Shown piece after piece: positions 26,862 to 34,113 of a DNA stretch of 64,000 nt (within the stretch, counting starts at the first letter, position 1; each line of letters begins with the position of its first letter). The notes beneath the pieces are model-generated. The model ran no database searches, was not told the DNA's origin, and saw nothing but the letters and a program-made list of their open reading frames with translations. Both the position numbers and the translations under genes were made by a program. This DNA comes from S015-6 sp964479535 (GTDB taxonomy: Bacteria; Desulfobacterota; DSWW01), in the NCBI GenBank assembly GCA_964479535.1, contig CAYZMM010000016.1:1-64000 (forward strand). The letters are read 5' to 3'.

Positions 26862-27803
26862 TCAGGAGCAGGCGAGCCGGTTCGAAACCACGTGCACGAG
26901 TGCCCAGACCACATCCAGGGGGAAGTGCTCCGTCAGGGACGCGTCGAAGGCCACGGTGAGCCGGGGAGGGAACTCCTCGTCTTCCTTCCAGAGGACGTAG
27001 TTCACCGGCACACGCGGAAGCACCTGGAGGCGGAGGGCGGCGTCGCCGGCCGGAAGGCTCTCTCCGCCGAGGAGACGGCCCGCCTCCAGCAGACCCCCGG
27101 GGTCCCTGCCGTAGCGCTCCAGGACCGGCTCTGTGGGGAGCTTGTGGGGGCCGCGGAAGAACCTCTCCCCTCCGGGCAGGTCTTTTTCGGTCACCCACCT
27201 CTGCAGAAGGGGAACCTCTTTTGCCCGTAGGAGGTAATGCAAGAGCACCAGTGCCTCGCCGAAGGGGATGCGCTCCCGGCGGTAGGGTGCATTCGCCCCC
27301 CGCTTTCCCGCCCGCGCGAGTTTTCGCATATAGGGGTAGACCTTGCACGTTCGGCCGAGAAAGCGCAGCGTGTACGCCTCGCTCTCCTTGCTGAAGGAGA
27401 CCATGGCCCTGCGGCACACATCTTCGGGGTCCGAGAAGATGAGTCTCTGCCAGTAGCCCGGGTCGACCTCATCGGATTCCCAGGCGGCCATCTGTTCGAG
27501 GTTCAGGGATGGGGGGCGAACCGCCGTTCTCATGCCTTTCTGGATTCGCAGGAAGGCGTCGCTGAAGGGGGCCGGCCCCTGCACGAAGGTCCTGCACGGG
27601 AATCTGCGGCAGTCCCGGAGACAGACGGCCACGTGATGATCCCGGGCGCACGCCAGGATCGGGCAGCACTGCCCGAATAGGCGGTTCTGCGCATCGAGCT
27701 TTCTGCCGGCGATCCTGCCCGTGCCGGCGCCGCAGCCCATGCACAGGCCCCGGATCTTCAGACGGCAGGCGTTACAGTCGATTCCACAGGCTCCGGTAGC
27801 CAT
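26862..27803 (-). CDS. DUF3795-DUF3786 fusion protein (Cys-rich, putative metal/Fe-S protein)
   Basis: 313 residues from ATG 27803 after GGAGGG. Residues 1-75 (CGIDCNACRLKIRGLCMGCG, QCCPILACARDHHVAVCLRD, CRRFPCRTFVQGP) are a DUF3795-type cysteine-rich module with about a dozen Cys, able to hold Fe-S clusters or other metals. From about 90 to the end (VDPGYWQRLIFSDPEDVCRR, AYTLRFLGRTCKVYPYM, IPFGEALVLLHYLLRAKEVP, NYVLWKEDEEFPPRLTVAFD, HFPLDVVWALVHVVSNRL) is DUF3786, an uncharacterised family of strict anaerobes. It is cytoplasmic and first in the receptor/transport operon. A role in handling an imported cofactor or metal is inference only. Confidence 0.85.
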   Translation of the reverse strand: MATGACGIDCNACRLKIRGLCMGCGAGTGRIAGRKLDAQNRLFGQCCPILACARDHHVAVCLRDCRRFPCRTFVQGPAPFSDAFLRIQKGMRTAVRPPSLNLEQMAAWESDEVDPGYWQRLIFSDPEDVCRRAMVSFSKESEAYTLRFLGRTCKVYPYMRKLARAGKRGANAPYRRERIPFGEALVLLHYLLRAKEVPLLQRWVTEKDLPGGERFFRGPHKLPTEPVLERYGRDPGGLLEAGRLLGGESLPAGDAALRLQVLPRVPVNYVLWKEDEEFPPRLTVAFDASLTEHFPLDVVWALVHVVSNRLACS

Positions 27804-27856
27804 GCAGCACCCTCCATGGAAAGCTCATCAAGACCGCTATCCCTGGAAATCAAACT

Positions 27857-27917
27857 CAGAAAACAAAAAGGCCACGAGGCCGCACCGGTGATTCCGGTCC
27901 TGGCCTTCGTGGCCTTG
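27857..27917 (-). terminator. Intrinsic terminator or attenuator ahead of the Ni/Co operon
   Basis: On the minus strand AAGGCCACGAAGGCC pairs with GGCCTCGTGGCCTT across a GC-rich inner stem (ACCGG/CCGGT) and is followed by TTTTTGTTTT. It would end the DUF3842-CooT transcript, or act as an attenuator for the next gene, which begins only about 55 bases downstream. Confidence 0.7.
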
Positions 27918-28076
27918 TTATACGAACAGAAGAAAGTGGAACGATTCTAAAGAGTCAAGCAGGCGCCTTCTTGGCACCACTTACGAAGAGTTGGGGTTAC
28001 CGTACAGCAAACAGGAGATGCTGTCAACGCCCCAAAGGCAACGGCACCTCAAGCGGTGAAAATGGGGCGCGGAAAC

Positions 28077-28265
28077 CTACTCTTCGAAAAGGATCCGGTG
28101 TTCCACCAGATTCATCCGCTTGATTCTGCCTGCAACGATCCTCTGTTCTCCGAAGATATTGACGAGTCTGTATCCTCCCTCCTCCACGGGCTCGAGGATG
28201 TTTACCGCATCCAGAACAAGCTCTTCCTTGCCTTCCCGGTAGAGATACGCATTGGCCTCACACAT
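28077..28265 (-). CDS. cooT: CooT-family nickel-binding protein
   Basis: 62 residues. Starting at the ATG (28265), the protein begins MCEANAYL, which places a Cys at position 2, the nickel ligand of CooT dimers. The rest (EELVLDAVNILEPVEEGGYR, LVNIFGEQRIVAGRIKRMNL) is the small beta-barrel pattern of the family (LxNLFGExxxVxGxIKxxxL). CooT is a cytoplasmic Ni chaperone for carbon monoxide dehydrogenase in Rhodospirillum, and relatives are widespread in anaerobes with Ni-dependent CODH/ACS. The start overlaps the DUF3842 stop by 8 bases, so the two are coupled. Confidence 0.9.
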   Translation of the reverse strand: MCEANAYLYREGKEELVLDAVNILEPVEEGGYRLVNIFGEQRIVAGRIKRMNLVEHRILFEE

Positions 28266-28683
28266 CACTCAGAACCTCCTTGAGCTTTTCCTTTACGATC
28301 ATCTCGACAAGATGGGGCAGTGGCTCTCGATTGAGCCCGACCAGAAGGATTCTCTCCTGAAACAACGGCAGGAGGATTTTCGGGGCTGAAGCGGACGTGA
28401 TCGCTTCGGCCATCCGGGGCGTAACCTCCCCGAGCATGGCGTTGGCCCACGTGACGGCAATGGGCCCGAGGATGACGTCCGCAGTCTCCACCGTCCGGAC
28501 GATGGAGTTCTCCCCCGTCGCCCCGCGGTTGGCGCCGGCCTTCATCATCTGCAGCGTGGCGACCGCATTCGTCCCGAGGGCGAGCAACTCGAGCGCCTCC
28601 CCATAGGCTTCCTTCAGGGCACGGATCAGGGCCGCCCCGATCCCGCCTCCCTGCCCGTCAATGATGCAAACCCGTTTCCGCAA
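28258..28683 (-). CDS. DUF3842 family protein
   Basis: About 141 residues from a TTG at 28683 preceded by GGAGGAG (GTG codons slightly upstream are alternatives; no ATG fits). VCIIDGQGGGIGAALIRALK is a nucleotide-binding-like Gly-rich loop. ELLALGTNAVATLQMMKAGA, NRGATGENSIVRTVETADVI and AMLGEVTPRMAEAI are the family blocks. DUF3842 is an uncharacterised anaerobe family. Here it is coupled to the nickel protein CooT and lies upstream of cbiMQO, so a role in Ni or corrinoid metabolism is suggested by context only. Confidence 0.88.
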   Translation of the reverse strand: MRKRVCIIDGQGGGIGAALIRALKEAYGEALELLALGTNAVATLQMMKAGANRGATGENSIVRTVETADVILGPIAVTWANAMLGEVTPRMAEAITSASAPKILLPLFQERILLVGLNREPLPHLVEMIVKEKLKEVLSDV

Positions 28684-28790
28684 TTCTCCTCCCACCCCAC
28701 GATTCCCGGAAGGCCAGTCTTCCGACAGGCGAATGCCCCTCGACAACAGAAGATGGGGTAGCCCAAATGGCGTGTCAAACCGAACCGGCC

Positions 28791-29102
28791 TCAGGTGGAT
28801 CCCAGGGCGGCCAGAGCCCTTGCCAGATCTTCGGCCTGCCGAGAAGTCTCCTCGGACACGCCCCCGATCAGTCGGGCAGCTTCCTCCTCGCCCAACTGCC
28901 GCGCCTCCTCCGCCATACGGCGATAGGTCTCCCCATGCTCCTGGTGGTGTTGGAGAGCATGTCGCAGGCGAATGACGAGCTTGTCTCTCGCAGAAGGCGT
29001 GGATGCTTGCGCCGACCCGGAGTGATGATGATCGGTGGCTCCCGGCCTTCCGCCGGGAGGGTCATTCACCTCAGGCTTTCGACTCGGATGGCGATGATGC
29101 AT
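28791..29102 (-). CDS. Small His-rich helical protein near nickel genes
   Basis: 103 residues from ATG 29102, chosen because GGAGGG lies 5-9 bases upstream and the product then begins MHHRHPSRK. A His-rich disordered N-terminus (MHHRH, TDHHHSG) is followed by a helical C-terminal domain (KLVIRLRHALQHHQEHGETY, RRMAEEARQLGEEEAARLIG). The HHQEHGETYRRMAEEA pattern resembles small proteins with an HWxEHNxEH motif that accompany nickel transporters in anaerobes. Ni or Zn storage/delivery is a plausible inference. It is probably in the same minus-strand transcript as DUF3842 and CooT, about 100 bases upstream. Confidence 0.7.
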   Translation of the reverse strand: MHHRHPSRKPEVNDPPGGRPGATDHHHSGSAQASTPSARDKLVIRLRHALQHHQEHGETYRRMAEEARQLGEEEAARLIGGVSEETSRQAEDLARALAALGST

Positions 29103-29127
29103 CGGAATCCCTCCTTCCATCAACACA

Positions 29128-29186
29128 AAGGCCGCCACCGGATGCAGTAGCCTTCTGCGGTAGTGGCGGCCTTCGTGGCCTCGTGT
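29128..29186. terminator. Strong inverted repeat between metal genes
   Basis: AAGGCCGCCAC and GTGGCGGCCTT form a perfect 11-bp stem around a ~22-base region with its own short stem (TGCAG/CTGC). The arms share the aaggcc...ggcctt character of the terminator at 27.9 kb. There is no clear T-run, so its role as a terminator is uncertain. Confidence 0.45.
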
Positions 29187-29286
29187 TCTTCAGGAGAGCC
29201 GGACTCGATGAGACGAACGCCTGCAGGCGCTTTCTTCATAACCAAAGTCTAGTCGCCTGCCCGGCCCTTGTCAACAAGGCCGGGTC

Positions 29287-29500
29287 GGTGGAGATTGTCA
29301 TCCTTGGCCGGTATCGCACCCGTATCGTTTTCCTCGCCGAGTACACCCTGTCAGGCCTGGGCAGCCTTTCGGACGAGCTGCACGTGAGCTTCTACCGAAA
29401 CGAGATCGACCAAGAGCCCACGCAGGTCCATCGCAATATACCGACACAAATAATGAAGAGAAACGAGGTGGTATCGACCTTCTACAAAGGGGGGCGTTGT
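29287..29500 (+). pseudogene. Scrambled remnant: zinc-operon promoter copy fused to a TonB-receptor fragment
   Basis: Bases 29287-29316 match 32860-32889 (the promoter before the zinc-type operon) at 29 of 30 positions. Directly after, the frame AEYTLSGLGSLSDELHVSFY, RNEIDQEPTQVHRNIP, IMKRNEVVSTFYKGG is about 85% identical at DNA level to the 39.5-39.67 kb part of the TonB receptor gene ending at 40735. In the intact locus these two segments are 6.6 kb apart, so here an intervening block was deleted from a second copy. The remnant has no intact start. Confidence 0.8.
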
Positions 29501-29720
29501 CGACGATTGCGTTTGCGACGATGAGGCGGTCAAAGGGGTCGCGCGTCCAGCTCTGGCGCAGCGCCTGCTCCACCACCCGGGAAAAGGGCGCGTCGGACAT
29601 GCGCAGTCCGACCCGGCCCACCAGGCCGGAGACCACCGTTTCGGCCGGTTCCGTGGCCCTTCCGACCTCGAAGGTGGTCCGTGTTGACCGGGATTTCAAC
29701 TGAAGGTATGATCCGGCCCA
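29497..29720 (-). pseudogene. PIN-domain (VapC-like) toxin remnant
   Basis: The minus frame reads EVGRATEPAETVVSGLVGRV, GLRMSDAPFSRVVEQALRQS, WTRDPFDRLIVANAIVDNAP. DPFDRLIVANA is the hallmark C-terminal PIN motif (the Asp residues bind Mg2+). Upstream, PVVLLGRIIPSVEI lies in another frame, so the gene is frameshifted. The N-terminal catalytic Asp segment is missing, and no antitoxin gene is visible. Confidence 0.7.
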
Positions 29721-29843
29721 ACAGCACCACCGGCTGATGGCGGAGCTCGTCTTGAACTTGCCCCCAGAAACGGTGCATGATACGTTCCTTTTGAAATCAG
29801 ATTGGGTGTTCCAATACGGTCCAACGGAAAGGAGAATCGAGAA

Positions 29844-30029
29844 ATGGCACACCACGATGAGACGGGTTGCTGCGGGGAAGGCAAGCTTTGTTCATTGACC
29901 TGCTGTCCATGCAATCTCGATATTGAGAAGATCAAACCTCTTGTCAATCAACCGCAGTACATCTGCAAGGCTTGCGGTCGTGTAGCCAACGACGAGGAAA
30001 GTCTCTGCCAGCCCGCGTCGATTCGCTGA
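29844..30029 (+). CDS. Small Cys-rich protein
   Basis: 61 residues from ATG 29844, with AAGGAG 9-14 bases upstream. Nine or ten cysteines occur in pairs: GCCGEGKLCSLTCCPC, then YICKACGRVANDEESLC. The CxxCGRxxxxxxxLC end is a typical zinc-ribbon or Fe-S knuckle. Similar tiny proteins occur in anaerobes, function unknown. It is isolated between the TonB/PIN remnants and the znu genes. Confidence 0.75.
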   Translation: MAHHDETGCCGEGKLCSLTCCPCNLDIEKIKPLVNQPQYICKACGRVANDEESLCQPASIR

Positions 30030-30170
30030 GGAAGTTCCACCCCAGGATCTCCTCAGCGTTCGTGCCGCTGATCGTACCCGCCCGCGGGGACGGCTTCCCT
30101 ACCAGGCTGTCCCCGCTGCATACTCCACGTTTGCCCGTTCCAGGATCTGGCCACTGCATGTTTCAGCACA

Positions 30171-31022
30171 TTATGAGATGCGTCTCTTTGCGAGCAGCCA
30201 CTTGCCGCCCAACACCACGAGATACCCTGCGCCCGCGAGTTGGATCACAGTCGCGCCGGCGGGAAGCTCCGGGCCGTAGCTGATCGCCAGCCCCCCCGCC
30301 GTGAAGAACAGGCACAAGACCGAGGCAAGGGCCATCACCTGCCAGAGACGGCGTACGAACTGGGACGCGGTTGCCGCCGGGAGCGTGAGAAGCGCGATCA
30401 CCATCACGAGCCCGACCACCTGGGTGAGCAGTACAACCGTCAGGGACGTCAGGAGCAGGAGAACCGTGTGGTAGAAGCCGACCCGGATCCCCCGGAGGCG
30501 GGCTGTCTCGGGCTGGAAGCTGACGATCAGGAACCTGTCGTAGAAGAGAAGCGTCACACCCAGGACCAAGAGGTCGAGGGCACCCATGAGACGGAGGTCG
30601 GAGACGCTCACCATGAGGATGTTGCCGAAGAGGTAGCTCATGAGGTCCTCATAGTAGCCGGGTGTGGCTGCGATGAAGGAAATCCCCACCGCCATGCCGA
30701 TGGCCCAGACGGCGCTCAGAACCGTATCTTCCCGCTCGTGCCCGGAGAGCGTGACGAGGGCGATGATCAGCGCCGCGGCGACCGCGGCGACCGTTGCACC
30801 CAGAATCGGCGTCATCCAGGTGACGTCGTGCACGAGCTGCAGATACCTGGCCACACCCATGCCCCCGAGCACACTGTGTGCGATGGCTCCCGCCACGTAC
30901 GTCGTCCGCCGCACCACAACGAAACTGCCCACAGTCCCGCAGGCGATCGAGGCGAGCGCCCCTGCCAACAGCGCGTGCTGCAGGAAAGGGTATCTCAACA
31001 GGTCACCCCAGAAGAGGCTCAC
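30171..31022 (-). CDS. znuB: Zinc/manganese-type ABC transporter permease (ZnuB-like)
   Basis: 283 residues. A GTG at 31022 overlaps the stop of the ATPase gene (GTGA) and gives the family start MSLFWGDLLRYPFLQHALLA. Eight or nine membrane helices; ABC-3 family blocks GTVGSFVVVRRTTYVAGAIA, HSVLGGMGVA and VSVSDLRLMGALDLLVLGV. It forms the inner-membrane channel of the TroABCD/ZnuABC-type importer. A metal preference for Zn is suggested by the neighbouring Zrg-like operon. Confidence 0.9.
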   Translation of the reverse strand: MSLFWGDLLRYPFLQHALLAGALASIACGTVGSFVVVRRTTYVAGAIAHSVLGGMGVARYLQLVHDVTWMTPILGATVAAVAAALIIALVTLSGHEREDTVLSAVWAIGMAVGISFIAATPGYYEDLMSYLFGNILMVSVSDLRLMGALDLLVLGVTLLFYDRFLIVSFQPETARLRGIRVGFYHTVLLLLTSLTVVLLTQVVGLVMVIALLTLPAATASQFVRRLWQVMALASVLCLFFTAGGLAISYGPELPAGATVIQLAGAGYLVVLGGKWLLAKRRIS

Positions 31023-31858
31023 GGCGGCTCTCCGGACGACGTGTGTGACGCACGGTGGGGAGCACGCATGGCCTCCGAGGGGTCGATGACTTGGCAGGAG
31101 CGCTCGTGATGGAGCACGGTCATGTCGCCCTGGCGGATGGCCTGGAGCTTTTCCTGCGTCAGTTCCTCCATGGGAAGCATGGAGGCTGTCCGATTGACGC
31201 ACACCAGATGGGACGCGTGCCGCGTCACCACATTCAGGTTGTGGGATACGACGACAATCGTGATCCGTTCGTTCAGTTCCTTGAGCAGATCATAGATTCT
31301 GCTTTCCAAAGTCGGGTCGACGTTTGCGGTCGGCTCGTCCAGGAGAAGAAGGGACGGATCGGAAACGAGAGACTGGGCGATCAACACGCGCTGCCGTTCG
31401 CCTCCGGAGAGGTCGGCGAATCCTCTCCTTGCCCGGTCCGCCAGGTTCACCCGTTCGAGGGCCTCCGTGGCGGCGCGCCGGTCCGAGCGACGATAGGGGC
31501 CTGCAAGATGACGCTCCGCCCGGCCCATCAATACGACATCCAGGGTGTTCACGGGAAAGGCGGGATCGAACTGCAGCTGCTGGGGCACATACCCGATGCG
31601 TCGCCGCGACCGTTCCGGCCTTTCCCGGAAGACGCGTACCTCCCCGCGCAAAGGCCTTATCAGGCCCAGCGCCAGCCTCAGAAGGGTGCTCTTCCCGCCA
31701 CCGTTCGGGCCGACGACGGCCACCAGACTCCCCGCATGGATGTGCAGATTGACGTTGTGAAGCACCTCCTCGCGCTCGTAGGCGAAGCAGACATCCTCGT
31801 ACGCGAGGGCGGCGCCGTCCGCCGTCCCGCTCTCTACCCATTCGGCCTTTGAGCGCAT
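31019..31858 (-). CDS. znuC: Zinc/manganese-type ABC transporter ATPase (ZnuC-like)
   Basis: 279 residues. Walker A GPNGGGKST near residue 50, signature LSGGERQ near 150, Walker B LLLLDEPTANVD near 170, H-loop VVSHNLNVV. The C-terminal 50 residues extend beyond the core and are His-containing (TVLHHERSCQVIDPSEAMRA). It starts 3 bases after the binding-protein stop and overlaps the permease start. Confidence 0.92.
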   Translation of the reverse strand: MRSKAEWVESGTADGAALAYEDVCFAYEREEVLHNVNLHIHAGSLVAVVGPNGGGKSTLLRLALGLIRPLRGEVRVFRERPERSRRRIGYVPQQLQFDPAFPVNTLDVVLMGRAERHLAGPYRRSDRRAATEALERVNLADRARRGFADLSGGERQRVLIAQSLVSDPSLLLLDEPTANVDPTLESRIYDLLKELNERITIVVVSHNLNVVTRHASHLVCVNRTASMLPMEELTQEKLQAIRQGDMTVLHHERSCQVIDPSEAMRAPHRASHTSSGEPP

Positions 31859-31861
31859 CTT

Positions 31862-32776
31862 TCACCCCCTCTTCCCCAGGGCCTCGCGGACCGTGTCCGC
31901 CACGGATCGAAGATTCCGAATGTAGTCCCCGGCCAGCGGATCGATGGTCACCACCTCGCCGCCGATGGCGTCGGCCACGGCCTCCGCCATGGAACGGCTG
32001 AACTGGGGTTGAACGAAGATGACCTTCACGCCTTCTGCTTTCGCCTCTTCGATGATGCGGGCCAGCTGCCTGCCGGTCGGTTCCTTCCCCTCGATTTCGA
32101 TCGCTTCTTGTCTCAGCCCGTAGTCCTCGGCGAAGTATCCCCAGGAAGGATGGAAGACCAGGAAGCTCTTTCCCCGGACCGGTTTCAGGGTTTCGGCCAA
32201 CGCCGAGTCGAGCCGATCCAGATCCTCGGCGAAGGCGGCGTAGTTCCTCTCGTAGGTCTCCCTGCCTTTCGGATCTACTCCCGCCAAGGCCGTCGCAATG
32301 GTGCGCGCCTGCAGCTTGACCCGTCTGGGACTCAGCCAGATGTGCGGGTCCTTGCCCTCGTTCGCGTTCCGCGCATCCTCGTTGTCCCCCCGGCGATCCT
32401 TCCCGCTGCTCCCCGGACACGGCCGGGTCTTCATTTCGCGCAGAGGGACTCCGACACGGGTGTCCACGACCCTCAATCCAGGAATTGTCCCCTCGATCTT
32501 GGGCAGCAAGGCCTTCTCGAAGGGTACCCCGATGCGGAAATAGAGCTTCGATTCGGAAAGGGCGGCCATCTGTCGCGGGCTGGGCTCATAGGTCGCAGGA
32601 CTCTGCCCGCTCTTCACCAGGGCCTGTACCGCCACCCGTTCCCCGCCGACTCGCTCGACGAAATAGGCTTGGGGCTCGATGCTGACGAACGCCTTCAGCC
32701 TCTCTTCCGTGCCCGCCCCTGCCGCCAAAAAGGATCCGGCCACCGCAAAGAGCAGGTACCAGCGAAGGATCCGCAT
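31862..32776 (-). CDS. znuA: Zinc ABC transporter periplasmic binding protein (ZnuA-like)
   Basis: 304 residues from ATG 32776 with GGAGAAAGGG upstream; signal peptide MRILRWYLLFAVAGSFLAAG. Cluster A-I binding-protein blocks are present: VSIEPQAYFVERVGGERVAV, SPATYEPSPRQMAALSESKL, DPHIWLSPRRVK (metal-ligand His), FLVFHPSWGYFAEDYGLRQE (second His), VKVIFVQPQFS. The usual long His-rich loop is replaced by a short charged linker (CPGSSGKDRRGDNEDARNAN). The usual first ligand His before YEPSP is not evident. First gene of the minus-strand znuACB-type operon, divergent from the Zrg-like operon. Confidence 0.9.
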   Translation of the reverse strand: MRILRWYLLFAVAGSFLAAGAGTEERLKAFVSIEPQAYFVERVGGERVAVQALVKSGQSPATYEPSPRQMAALSESKLYFRIGVPFEKALLPKIEGTIPGLRVVDTRVGVPLREMKTRPCPGSSGKDRRGDNEDARNANEGKDPHIWLSPRRVKLQARTIATALAGVDPKGRETYERNYAAFAEDLDRLDSALAETLKPVRGKSFLVFHPSWGYFAEDYGLRQEAIEIEGKEPTGRQLARIIEEAKAEGVKVIFVQPQFSRSMAEAVADAIGGEVVTIDPLAGDYIRNLRSVADTVREALGKRG

Positions 32777-32867
32777 CCCTTTCTCCTCCGGGGTTACGCT
32801 GGCGGCCAATACTAGCATGTGGGCCTTCTTGAGGCCAGCGGAGAGAACCCTCGCACGCGGGTGGAGA

Positions 32868-32895
32868 TTGACATCCTTGGCCGGTATCGTACTAT
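32868..32895 (+). promoter_or_regulatory. Sigma70 promoter of the zinc-type operon in the divergent regulatory region
   Basis: TTGACA at 32868-32873, a 16-base spacer and TACTAT at 32890-32895 form a strong promoter 18 bases before the first ATG. Just downstream of the -10, CGTACTATTG resembles in inverted orientation the CAATACTAGC at 32811-32820 on the znuA side. A shared repressor site is therefore possible, but no classical Zur box was recognised. A degenerate copy of this promoter lies at 29287-29316. Confidence 0.65.
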
Positions 32896-32912
32896 TGAGG
32901 GTCGAGGGTGAG

Positions 32913-33332
32913 ATGAGCGGCATGCCGAAAAGAATCCTGGTTCTCGGTTATCTGGTCTGGTTCGTCGGGCTGAGCGCAGGCGTCCATCAGATGCACACCT
33001 GCAAATACCGCCACGACCATGTACCGGCGCTCTCCCACGAAATGCCTCCAAGCCACCGGCCGTCCCCGGGGCCCTCATTGCCGGCCTTTGCCCCGGATCG
33101 ATTTCATGAGGAGTGCCCGACCTGCCATTACCTTGCCACGGGCAAGACACTTCTCGTTTTCCTCGCCGACGCATCCCCCTACGTCGTTCTTCCGGGCCCC
33201 GCCTCCCCGGAGGCACCGGAATCCCATTGCCCTCCCCTCTGGTTGGCTCCAGGCACCCCCCGCGGCCCCCCCGCCGGGCACCGTTACCCGTCTGCCCCAC
33301 GTGAAGCTTCAAGGCCCATAAGCCTTTCATAG
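32913..33332 (+). CDS. Secreted Cys/His-rich protein, DUF2946-like, first gene of the zinc-type operon
   Basis: 139 residues from ATG 32913 (ATG 32922 is an alternative). An N-terminal hydrophobic anchor (RILVLGYLVWFVGLSAG) is followed by HQMHTCKYRHDH, a Pro-rich stretch, and HEECPTCHYLATGKTLLVFL. The CPTCHYL motif followed by a hydrophobic segment is shared with the protein at 38109 (CPACRYL). This recalls DUF2946-type periplasmic proteins with CxxC/His metal sites. Metal binding at the inner membrane or periplasm is inferred. Confidence 0.75.
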   Translation: MSGMPKRILVLGYLVWFVGLSAGVHQMHTCKYRHDHVPALSHEMPPSHRPSPGPSLPAFAPDRFHEECPTCHYLATGKTLLVFLADASPYVVLPGPASPEAPESHCPPLWLAPGTPRGPPAGHRYPSAPREASRPISLS

Positions 33333-33429
33333 GGGCAGCAGGCTTCCCTTGTTCACTTATTCCTGCATTCCTGAAGGGGCCACCGCTTCGGGCGCCCACA
33401 GTCTTCTAACGCCGGCCGGACCAAACGCC

Positions 33430-34113
33430 ATGCTGATTTCCATTCATGATCTTCGAGTGAGCTACGAAACCGGCGCCGGTTTGCTGACCGTCCTCGACAT
33501 CCCCTCCTGGGAGGTGAAGGAAAGAGAGCAGGTCGCGATTTCGGGCCCCTCGGGCTCGGGAAAGTCGACGCTGCTGCACGCTCTTGCCGGACTCCTTCGG
33601 CCGACCCATGGATCCGTCAACGTGTGCGGTAGCGAGTTGACAAGGCTCACGGAGGTTGAGAGGGATCGGTTCCGGGCGAACCACATCGGCTACGTGTATC
33701 AGAACTTCAACTTGTTGCAGGGGTATACAGCTACGGAAAATGTCATGATGGGGATGACCTTCTCCCGGCGCAAGCCGGACCGCAGAAGGGCCGTCTCGCT
33801 TCTTGAAGAAATGGGGCTCTCCCACCGGAAGAATCATTACCCCGCGCAGCTGTCGATCGGAGAGCAGCAGCGGGTGGCGATCGCGAGGGCTCTTGTCAAG
33901 GAGCCCGATCTGATCCTTGCCGATGAGCCCACAGGATCCCTGGATCCCGCACACACGGCCGAGGTTCTCTCTCTTCTCCACGGCGCCTGTGGGGAGCGGG
34001 GTTGTTCCCTGGTCCTGGTGAGCCACGACAGGGAGGTCGTCTCCTTCTTCAAGAGGCAGGCGGATTTCACCAGCCTGAACCGAGCGCTCATGACGAAGGC
34101 AGGAGAGGCGTGA
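33430..34113 (+). CDS. LolD/MacB-type ABC transporter ATPase of the zinc-type operon
   Basis: 227 residues from ATG 33430. Walker A GPSGSGKST near residue 40, Q-loop YQNFNLLQGYTATENVMMGM, signature LSIGEQQRVAIARALV (Ile replaces the usual Gly), Walker B LILADEPTGSLDP and H-loop VLVSHD. The start of the permease overlaps its stop (TGATG). The gene order ATPase, permease, His-rich protein, DUF3299 protein equals that of PA4063-PA4066 in Pseudomonas and ZrgABCDE in Vibrio, which are Zur-controlled zinc-uptake systems. Confidence 0.88.
   Translation: MLISIHDLRVSYETGAGLLTVLDIPSWEVKEREQVAISGPSGSGKSTLLHALAGLLRPTHGSVNVCGSELTRLTEVERDRFRANHIGYVYQNFNLLQGYTATENVMMGMTFSRRKPDRRRAVSLLEEMGLSHRKNHYPAQLSIGEQQRVAIARALVKEPDLILADEPTGSLDPAHTAEVLSLLHGACGERGCSLVLVSHDREVVSFFKRQADFTSLNRALMTKAGEA

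Noticed and set aside
30030..30170. Minus-strand frame reading SGTNAEEILGWNFLSES as an amidohydrolase tail
   Set aside because: The match is too short to support a family, and the frame has no continuation.
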